Shown one piece after another: positions 5,575-10,672 of a DNA stretch of 10,672 bases (positions are counted from its first letter, which is position 1; each line of letters begins with the position of its first letter). A model generated the notes under the pieces. It ran no database searches. It was given only the letters and a program-made list of their open reading frames with translations, and was not told the DNA's origin. This DNA is from Prevotellaceae bacterium UBA6858 (GTDB taxonomy: Bacteria > Bacteroidota > Bacteroidia > Bacteroidales > Bacteroidaceae): contig DKDC01000027.1 in the NCBI GenBank assembly GCA_002451695.1, positions 6,072-16,743 of the forward strand. Direction: 5' to 3'. A program made the translations under genes and the position numbers.

Positions 5575-5619
5575 TAAACAAAAAAAGCTCCGCCCTCACC
5601 ATCACGGCGAAAGCGGAGC
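5575..5619 (-). terminator. Terminator of the small exported protein gene
   Basis: GCTCCGC (5587-5593) and GCGGAGC (5613-5619) form a 7-bp GC-rich stem. On the minus strand it is followed by TTTTTTTGTTT. It lies about 70 nt past the stop at 5687 and separates that gene from the Nif3 promoter. Confidence 0.82.
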
Positions 5620-5686
5620 GGAAAAATACACACAAACCTTGATTGTTCTACATTAAAATCAGCGCCAATTCCGGCACTTGCGGGCG

Positions 5687-6241
5687 TCAGAAGTCCCCGC
5701 CCATGCCGCCGGGTGCGCCGAAGTTTCCTTCGGGTCTTCCCTGCGGACCTCCGCCAAAGCCGCCGCGCCCATTAGCGCGGTTGTTCATTCCCGGCATCAT
5801 CTGCGGTCGCGGCATCACCACCTTGTATGCGTTTGCCGCGCCCAATTGTGCCTTGAACTTGGCGTAATACTCCTTGCGCAGTTGCAGTTCCTTTTCCTGC
5901 TTTTCAAACGATGCGTTCATCAGACTGTCAGCCTTCGCGTCGGTCATCGCGGCACGCTTGCCTTTCTCCCGCTTGCCGGCCTTGTCTGAGCCGCCATTTT
6001 CCCTTTTTCCTGCAAATGCCAGCTCAATCTCCTTGTTCTTGTACTCCTCGAACAGTTTCTTGAAGTCGGCGGCCTTGGAGTCGTCGAGCTTCATTTCCTC
6101 GACAAGCCTCCCAGCCTGTTTCGACACCATCGCCTTGCGCATTTCCTCGCGGTTTTGTCCGTTCTTGGCCTTTTCCTGAGCAAACGCCCCGCTGAGCGAG
6201 AACACCGAGAGTGCAAGCACTGCAAAAATAATCTTTTTCAT
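5687..6241 (-). CDS. Small exported Spy/CpxP-like protein with Gly/Met/Pro-rich tail
   Basis: The product of 184 residues has a clear Sec signal peptide (MKKIIFAVLALSVFSLSGAFA, cleavage about residue 21), so it should be periplasmic. A charged, helical region follows (30-140) with EEMRKAMVSKQAGRLVEEM and ELQLRKEYYAKFKAQLG, the kind of amphipathic helices found in Spy/CpxP-like and related Bacteroidota stress proteins. The end (about 144-184) is low-complexity, rich in Gly, Met, Pro, Arg and Asn. The family call is by pattern only and could be wrong; an uncharacterised Bacteroidota family is the alternative. The ATG at 6241 is preferred over a GTG two codons upstream because it gives the standard MKK signal start. 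It is transcribed alone, divergently from pyrB, and ends at its own terminator. Confidence 0.82.
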   Translation of the reverse strand: MKKIIFAVLALSVFSLSGAFAQEKAKNGQNREEMRKAMVSKQAGRLVEEMKLDDSKAADFKKLFEEYKNKEIELAFAGKRENGGSDKAGKREKGKRAAMTDAKADSLMNASFEKQEKELQLRKEYYAKFKAQLGAANAYKVVMPRPQMMPGMNNRANGRGGFGGGPQGRPEGNFGAPGGMGGDF

Positions 6242-6442
6242 GTTCACTTTGTCTGTTTGTTGTTAGTTTTTTCACCCCCATTTTCGGGGCTTTCGCAACT
6301 TAGACGGTGTAAAATAAGCGAAAGTTTAAGAGTTACGCCGCACATCCGCAGTAAAAATCGACCAAATGCAGTTTTTGGCAGACGAGCCGCACACGCCGTC
6401 CCTTTTTGCCATTGCTTATTTCCGCGCCTAAGAAATTTGTAG

Positions 6443-6450
6443 TAATTTTG
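6443..6450 (+). promoter_or_regulatory. -7 box for pyrB-pyrI-glyA
   Basis: TAATTTTG is an exact TAnnTTTG match. A weak -33 candidate TTTC (6419-6422) lies 20 nt upstream. Transcription would start near 6457, giving a leader of about 19 nt to the pyrB ATG at 6476. Such a leader is too short for the attenuator seen at enterobacterial pyrBI. Confidence 0.7.
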
Positions 6451-6475
6451 CATTCAAACATAAAACCGTACCACC

Positions 6476-7432
6476 ATGGCAAGGAAGACAGGCAAGGACC
6501 TGGTTACAATAGAGACCCTTCCGAAAAAGGAAATCGAGCACCTGCTTGAAATGACGGCAGAGTTCGAGGCTCACCCGAACCGCAACATTCTTAACGGCAA
6601 GGTTGTCGCCACGCTTTTCTTTGAGCCTTCAACGCGCACACGCCTCAGCTTTGAGACGGCAGCCGTGCGCCTCGGGGCGAAAGTCGTGGGATTCAACGAT
6701 CCAAAGGTTACATCTACATCCAAGGGCGAGACGCTTAACGACACAATACAGATAGTGTCGAACTACGCTGACGTGATTGTGATGAGGCACTTCCTTGAGG
6801 GGGCGGCAACCTACGCCGCCGAAGTTTCGCGCCGCCCGATACTGAATGCTGGCGACGGCGCGAACCAGCATCCCTCACAAACCATGCTCGACCTCTATTC
6901 CATAAAAAAAACACAAGGCACGCTCGACGGACTGAAGGTTTACCTTGTTGGCGACCTCAAATACGGGCGCACGGTGCACTCGCTGCTGATGGCCATGAGG
7001 CACTTCAAGTCAACTTTCCACTTCATAGCCCCGAAAGTGCTTGAGATGCCGGAGGAATACAAGGTGTTCTGCAAGGAAAACAACATAGAGTACACCGAGA
7101 CTTCGGAGTTCAACGAAAACGTGATCGCCGACGCAGACATTTTATATATGACCCGCGTGCAGCGCGAACGCTTCACCGACCTAATGGAATACGAGCGCGT
7201 GAAAAATGTGTACATCCTGCGCCGCGAAATGCTGCGCAAGTGCAAAAAGACGATGAAGATACTCCACCCGCTGCCGCGAGTGAACGAAATTGCGCCCGAT
7301 GTTGACGACGACCCGCACGCATATTATTTCCAGCAGGCCCAAAACGGGCTTTACACCCGCGAAGCGCTTATATGCCGCTCGCTCGGTTTTACGCTCGACG
7401 ACATACGCAACGACAAGACAATCCTAATGTGA
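6476..7432 (+). CDS. pyrB: Aspartate carbamoyltransferase catalytic chain
   Basis: PyrB transfers the carbamoyl group from carbamoyl phosphate to aspartate, the first committed step of pyrimidine synthesis, in the cytoplasm. At 318 residues it has the normal length. The carbamoyl-phosphate loop FFEPSTRTRLSFETA lies at 48-62, the HPSQTMLDLY segment at 132-141, KYGRTVHSL at 162-170, TRVQRERF at 226-233 and HPLPRVNEI at 264-272. Asn replaces the Asp seen in the E. coli HPLPRVDEI motif. Trimers are expected to join PyrI dimers to form the allosteric holoenzyme, which fits the pyrI gene 19 bp downstream. ATG 6476 follows a TAnnTTTG promoter by about 25 nt. Confidence 0.98.
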   Translation: MARKTGKDLVTIETLPKKEIEHLLEMTAEFEAHPNRNILNGKVVATLFFEPSTRTRLSFETAAVRLGAKVVGFNDPKVTSTSKGETLNDTIQIVSNYADVIVMRHFLEGAATYAAEVSRRPILNAGDGANQHPSQTMLDLYSIKKTQGTLDGLKVYLVGDLKYGRTVHSLLMAMRHFKSTFHFIAPKVLEMPEEYKVFCKENNIEYTETSEFNENVIADADILYMTRVQRERFTDLMEYERVKNVYILRREMLRKCKKTMKILHPLPRVNEIAPDVDDDPHAYYFQQAQNGLYTREALICRSLGFTLDDIRNDKTILM

Positions 7433-7451
7433 ACCCAAAGAACGCAACATC

Positions 7452-7925
7452 ATGGGAAAGACAACAAACAAGCAGGAAATAATGGTCCCCGCGCTCAGAA
7501 ACGGGACTGTAATAGACCACATACCCTCGGACAAGCTGTTTCAGGTAATGTCGCTCCTGCACCTCGACACCCTGAAAAGCGAAATGATATTCGGGTACAA
7601 CGTTGGCAGCCTTAAGATGAAGGGCGGCAAAAGCATCATAAAGGTGAGCGACCGCTACTTCTCCGACCAGGAGCTTAACCAACTTTCGGTGATAGCCCCA
7701 AACGTTACCCTGAACGTGATTAAGGAATACGAGGTGTGCGAAAAGCGGCAGGTGGTGATGCCCGATGAGCTTCACGGCATAGTGAAATGCGCAAACCCGA
7801 AGTGCATCACAAACCACGAGCCCATGACCACGAGGTTCAAGGTCATAGACAAGGAAAAGGGGAACATACGCTGCCACTACTGCGAAAAGGAGCAGACAAT
7901 CGACCCCGGCAAGCTAATAAAATAA
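7452..7925 (+). CDS. pyrI: Aspartate carbamoyltransferase regulatory chain
   Basis: PyrI binds nucleotide effectors and transmits their effect to PyrB. This 157-residue chain is full length. The N-terminal allosteric domain (about 10-100) contains NGTVIDHIP (17-25) and NVTLNVIKEYEV (84-95). The C-terminal zinc domain has Cys113, Cys118, Cys141 and Cys144 in the order C-x4-C-x22-C-x2-C, which structures the contact to PyrB. It begins 19 bp after pyrB, so the two subunits are co-expressed, and glyA follows 39 bp later on the same strand. Confidence 0.98.
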   Translation: MGKTTNKQEIMVPALRNGTVIDHIPSDKLFQVMSLLHLDTLKSEMIFGYNVGSLKMKGGKSIIKVSDRYFSDQELNQLSVIAPNVTLNVIKEYEVCEKRQVVMPDELHGIVKCANPKCITNHEPMTTRFKVIDKEKGNIRCHYCEKEQTIDPGKLIK

Positions 7926-7964
7926 GGACATACAGAAACGAAACAATAAACCGCAAAAGAAGAA

Positions 7965-9245
7965 ATGAACAGAGATCCGGAGATTTTCAAGCTAATTGAA
8001 GCTGAACACCAACGCCAGCTCGAAGGAATGGAACTCATTGCCTCCGAAAATTTTGTAAGCCCCGAAGTAATGGAAGCCATGGGGTCTTACCTCACAAACA
8101 AATACGCCGAGGGGTATCCCGGGCACAGATACTACGGAGGCTGCCAGGTTGTTGACCAAGTGGAAACCCTCGCGATAGAAAGGGTGAAGAAACTCTTCGG
8201 TGCGGAATACGCTAACGTGCAGCCCCACTCGGGCGCACAGGCCAACGCCGCAGTATTGCTCGCCGTGCTGAAACCGGGCGACACCTTCATGGGGCTGAAC
8301 CTTGACCAGGGCGGACACCTCTCACACGGCTCGAAAGTGAACACGTCGGGCGTGCTCTACAACCCGGTAGGATACAACATCAACCCGGAAACCGGGCGCG
8401 TTGACTACGACGACATGGAGAAAAAGGCACACGAGTGCAAGCCCAAGCTGATTATCGGCGGCGGCTCGGCATACTCCCGCGACTGGGACTACAAGCGTAT
8501 GCGCGAAATCGCCGACTCGGTTGGCGCGCTGCTGATGATTGACATGGCGCACCCCGCAGGGCTTATAGCCGCCCGCCTGCTCAACAACCCTCTCGAATAC
8601 GCCCACATCGTAACCTCCACCACCCACAAGACCCTCCGCGGCCCGCGTGGCGGAATCATACTTCTCGGCAAGGACTTCGAGAATCCGTGGGGACTTACTA
8701 CGAAGAAAGGCGAAGTGAAGATGATGAGCACACTACTCAACAGCGCAGTGTTCCCCGGCATACAGGGCGGCCCTCTCGAACACGTCATCGCCGCAAAGGC
8801 TGTCGCGTTCAATGAGAACCTGCAGCCCGGGTTCACGGAATACGCAAAGCAGGTGAAGAAGAACGCCGCACGCCTTGCGGACCAGCTAATCCAGAAAGGC
8901 TTCAACATCGTGAGCGGCGGAACTGACAACCACTCCATGCTCGTTGACCTGCGCTCCAAATATCCCGACCTCACCGGCAAGGTGGCTGAAAACGCCCTTG
9001 TCGCTGCAAACATCACCGTAAACAAGAACATGGTGCCCTACGACACGCGCAGCGCGTTCCAGACTTCGGGAATACGCCTCGGAACCCCCGCAATAACCAC
9101 ACGCGGCGCAAAGGAGGACATGATGGATCTCATTGCCGACCTCATAGAGGAAGTGCTCAACGCCCCCGAAGACACAAAGGTCATCGAAAGCGTGAAGGCC
9201 AAGGTTGTGGAAACGATGAAGAACTACCCCCTCTTTGCCTACTAA
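7965..9245 (+). CDS. glyA: Serine hydroxymethyltransferase
   Basis: GlyA is a PLP enzyme that converts serine and tetrahydrofolate to glycine and methylene-tetrahydrofolate, supplying one-carbon units for thymidylate, purines and methionine. The 426-residue frame starts with a family-typical N-terminus, MELIASENFVSPEV (22-35). The PLP-binding segment STTHKTLRGPRGG places the Schiff-base lysine at K222, and MIDMAHPAGLIA (191-202) carries the Asp and His that contact the cofactor. YPGHRYYGG (51-59) is also conserved. It lies 39 bp after pyrI with no terminator between, so it probably belongs to the pyrBI transcript. A hairpin terminator follows 21 nt after the stop. Confidence 0.98.
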   Translation: MNRDPEIFKLIEAEHQRQLEGMELIASENFVSPEVMEAMGSYLTNKYAEGYPGHRYYGGCQVVDQVETLAIERVKKLFGAEYANVQPHSGAQANAAVLLAVLKPGDTFMGLNLDQGGHLSHGSKVNTSGVLYNPVGYNINPETGRVDYDDMEKKAHECKPKLIIGGGSAYSRDWDYKRMREIADSVGALLMIDMAHPAGLIAARLLNNPLEYAHIVTSTTHKTLRGPRGGIILLGKDFENPWGLTTKKGEVKMMSTLLNSAVFPGIQGGPLEHVIAAKAVAFNENLQPGFTEYAKQVKKNAARLADQLIQKGFNIVSGGTDNHSMLVDLRSKYPDLTGKVAENALVAANITVNKNMVPYDTRSAFQTSGIRLGTPAITTRGAKEDMMDLIADLIEEVLNAPEDTKVIESVKAKVVETMKNYPLFAY

Positions 9246-9266
9246 AAAGGGAAACGGACATAAGGG

Positions 9267-9306
9267 ATGCCGCGCCTGTTGCAGGTGCGGCATTATTTTT
9301 TACTTT
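9267..9306 (+). terminator. Terminator of the pyrB-pyrI-glyA unit
   Basis: ATGCCGCGCCTG (9267-9278) pairs with CAGGTGCGGCAT (9282-9293), a 12-bp stem with one G-U wobble and a 3-nt loop. A T-rich tract (TATTTTTTA) follows. Confidence 0.92.
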
Positions 9307-9332
9307 TTCCGCAAAAAAAGCGCGATGTGTTG

Positions 9333-9340
9333 TAGTTTTG
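9333..9340 (+). promoter_or_regulatory. -7 box for the ECF sigma operon
   Basis: TAGTTTTG is an exact TAnnTTTG match. Transcription would start near 9347, about 40 nt before the ATG at 9387. A -33 box is not evident, so activity may be modest or need an activator. The box has the primary-sigma form, so it gives no sign of autoregulation by the ECF factor itself. Confidence 0.65.
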
Positions 9341-9386
9341 GCACACACTCTTGCGTTTATATGGTAAAATCACAACAACAAAAGCA

Positions 9387-9866
9387 ATGGACTACAAACA
9401 AAAACGCTTTGAGCAGATGGTGAGGCAGAACAAAGGCACTATCTACACCGTATGCTATATGTTCTCACACGACAGGGACGAGGTGGCGGACCTGTTCCAG
9501 GAAACACTCATCCACCTGTGGAAAGGAATGCCCGATTTTGACGCCGAAAGCAACATAAAAGGCTGGATATACCGCGTGGCGTTGAACACGTGCATATCGC
9601 TCGACCGCAAAAAGCGCAGCCGCCCCACCGTGCCGCTTACAATGGACATCGACCTCTTCGACGCGAAAGGCGAAAGGGAACGCCAGGTGGAAATGCTCCA
9701 CAGGCGCATAGCCCGCCTCCAGCCGTTCGACCGCGCCGTTGTGCTGCTGTGGCTCGAGGACATGAGCTACGAGGAGATAGGCCTGATACTCGGCATCTCG
9801 GCAAAGAACGTGTCGGTGCGCCTCACGAGAATACGCGAAAAACTTAAACAAATGCCCAACGATTAA
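9387..9866 (+). CDS. ECF-type RNA polymerase sigma factor
   Basis: This 159-residue protein has the two-domain form of group 4 (ECF) sigma factors. Region 2 (about 7-77) includes DEVADLFQETLIHLWKGM (31-48) for core binding and -10 recognition. Region 4 (about 103-153) has a helix-turn-helix, MSYEEIGLILGISAKNVSVR (126-145), for -35 recognition. The ATG at 9387 is chosen. An in-frame TTG at 9351 would add 12 residues without family similarity and would leave almost no leader after the predicted transcription start. A membrane protein gene follows 16 bp later, the usual setting for a sigma factor held by a membrane partner. Targets and signal are unknown. Confidence 0.94.
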   Translation: MDYKQKRFEQMVRQNKGTIYTVCYMFSHDRDEVADLFQETLIHLWKGMPDFDAESNIKGWIYRVALNTCISLDRKKRSRPTVPLTMDIDLFDAKGERERQVEMLHRRIARLQPFDRAVVLLWLEDMSYEEIGLILGISAKNVSVRLTRIREKLKQMPND

Positions 9867-9882
9867 CTTATACGCTATAATT

Positions 9883-10467
9883 ATGGAAGCAACCTATTCA
9901 CACGAAATGGAACAAATGCGCAGCGAAATGTGCGAGCTGAAGTCCCTGCTCAGGGAACAGGAGATTGTGAACGAAAAACTGATGCGCCGCGCCATGAACG
10001 CAAGCTACGGCAAGGAGAGGAAAAACATACGCCTCTGCATCATCATGGCAGCCCTGGCCATACCGCTGTTCTGCGCATTGCGTCCGCACCTCGGTCTCCC
10101 CTTATGGTTCACCGTCATCACCATTATCTTCTTCCTGTCCGCAATGGCGGCCTCGTTGTTCTCGCTGAAACGCTACGTCTCCGAGAACCTGCTCAACGGC
10201 AACCTGCTCACCGTGGCTGAGAAAATAGTGAAATACAAACGCTTCGGAGACAACTGGCTGAAATTCTCCGTTCCGTTCCTCGTCTTTTGGCTCACCGGCT
10301 TTTTCCACTTCGCCACCAGAGGCGCACGCCCCGACTTTGCCGGCGGACTTGTTGCCGGAGGCCTCACGGGAGGTGTCATCGCCACAGTCATGGGGATAAT
10401 AAACTACAGGCAGTCCAAAAAACGCCTCAACGGAATACTGAAGCAGATTGACGAAATGAAAGATTAA
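9883..10467 (+). CDS. Four-helix membrane protein, candidate partner of the ECF sigma factor
   Basis: This 194-residue protein has a charged N-terminal segment predicted to be helical or coiled coil (about 5-48, with SEMCELKSLLREQEIVNEKL). Four hydrophobic helices follow at about 51-67, 74-94, 127-144 and 154-174 (the last Gly-rich), then a short basic tail. It shows no zinc anti-sigma (HxxxCxxC) motif. Its position 16 bp after an ECF sigma gene, in the same transcription unit with a shared terminator, suggests a regulatory role such as anti-sigma factor or signal sensor. The cytoplasmic N-terminal helix could be the sigma-binding part. That role is inference from context; similar membrane proteins accompany ECF sigma factors in other Bacteroidota. 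Confidence 0.85.
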   Translation: MEATYSHEMEQMRSEMCELKSLLREQEIVNEKLMRRAMNASYGKERKNIRLCIIMAALAIPLFCALRPHLGLPLWFTVITIIFFLSAMAASLFSLKRYVSENLLNGNLLTVAEKIVKYKRFGDNWLKFSVPFLVFWLTGFFHFATRGARPDFAGGLVAGGLTGGVIATVMGIINYRQSKKRLNGILKQIDEMKD

Positions 10468-10503
10468 AATACACCCTCCCCGAAAACACACAAAAAGCCA
10501 CTG

Positions 10504-10555
10504 TCCCGTTTCCGGCAAAGCATATTCACCATTGCGCCGGGAACGGGATTTTTTA
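10504..10555 (+). terminator. Terminator of the ECF sigma operon
   Basis: TCCCGTTTCCGGC (10504-10516) pairs with GCCGGGAACGGGA (10536-10548) over 13 bp with one G-U wobble, followed by TTTTTT. It lies about 37 nt after the stop at 10467. Confidence 0.9.
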
Positions 10556-10590
10556 ATGCCCGTGCAATGCGGTTCATGCGGTAACGTACA

Positions 10591-10672
10591 GGGCGTATGC
10601 AATACGCCCCTACAAATGACGCAAAGCCAATACCGTTAAAATTATATTTGATGTAGGAAAAACTACATAGGA
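10591..10672 (-). repeat. Modular intergenic repeat, copy C (reverse orientation)
   Basis: On the minus strand the order is again 21-bp-type unit (GTAGTTTTTCC, from about 10666 down), spacer with CTTTGCGTCATTT (10626-10614), then the box beginning GTAGGGGCGTATTGCATA. The box (10591-10613) matches 106-128 exactly. From the first GTAG to the box is 53 nt here and 74 nt in copy A, a difference of one 21-bp unit. The copy appears to run past the right edge of the window. Confidence 0.82.

Noticed and set aside
6242..6475. Promoter for the small exported protein gene in the divergent region
   Set aside because: Only imperfect -7 candidates are visible on the minus strand (TAAGTTGC at 6301-6294, TGCATTTG at 6371-6364), neither with a matching -33 box.
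9351..9386. TTG start giving a 171-residue sigma factor
   Set aside because: It would start about 4 nt after the predicted transcription start, and the extra 12 residues have no family character. ATG 9387 is preferred.
1..10672. The window as a composite transposon bounded by inverted repeat copies A and C
   Set aside because: The enclosed genes are core metabolism and stable RNA, no transposase or integrase is present, and copy B lies inside. Dispersed repeats are a simpler explanation.

Overview
The window looks like a chromosomal segment of a gut-type Bacteroidales bacterium (Bacteroidota; a Prevotella, Paraprevotella or Muribaculaceae relative would fit, but genus is not decided). Four promoters carry the Bacteroidota -7 box TAnnTTTG, one of them with a TTTG -33 box 20 nt upstream. 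Other support comes from the family content: a Tat-exported Gfo/Idh/MocA protein, a Nif3/C4-zinc-ribbon pair, pyrB-pyrI-glyA, and an ECF sigma factor beside a small membrane protein.

Left part (1-2961): an intergenic repeat region (1-282) is followed by a two-gene minus-strand unit. An exported beta-rich protein of unknown function (2961-1798) precedes a Tat-exported oxidoreductase (1748-348), and the unit ends at a strong hairpin terminator (283-322). The pair suggests extracytoplasmic sugar or glycoside metabolism, but no substrate can be read from sequence.

Stable RNA unit (3093-3424, plus): a consensus promoter, a small SRP RNA (4.5S-like), and a tRNA-Thr(UGU) that begins immediately at the SRP 3' end, then a perfect 12-bp hairpin terminator.

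Middle (3425-6241, minus): another copy of the intergenic repeat. Then comes a Nif3-like metal protein followed 3 nt later by a coiled-coil C4 zinc-ribbon protein, with a promoter at 5526-5533 and a terminator at 3715-3764. A small secreted Spy/CpxP-like protein with a Gly/Met/Pro-rich tail has its own terminator.

Right part (6443-10555, plus): pyrB-pyrI (aspartate transcarbamoylase catalytic and regulatory chains) run into glyA and end at a terminator at 9267-9306. An ECF sigma factor and a four-helix membrane protein form the last unit, terminated at 10504-10555.

Most of the window is ordinary housekeeping DNA. The least explained component is a modular dispersed repeat, present three times (1-128, 3536-3689, and 10591-10672 in reverse). 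It combines 21-bp tandem units with a conserved GC-rich palindromic box, and each copy lies beyond the 3' end of a transcription unit.
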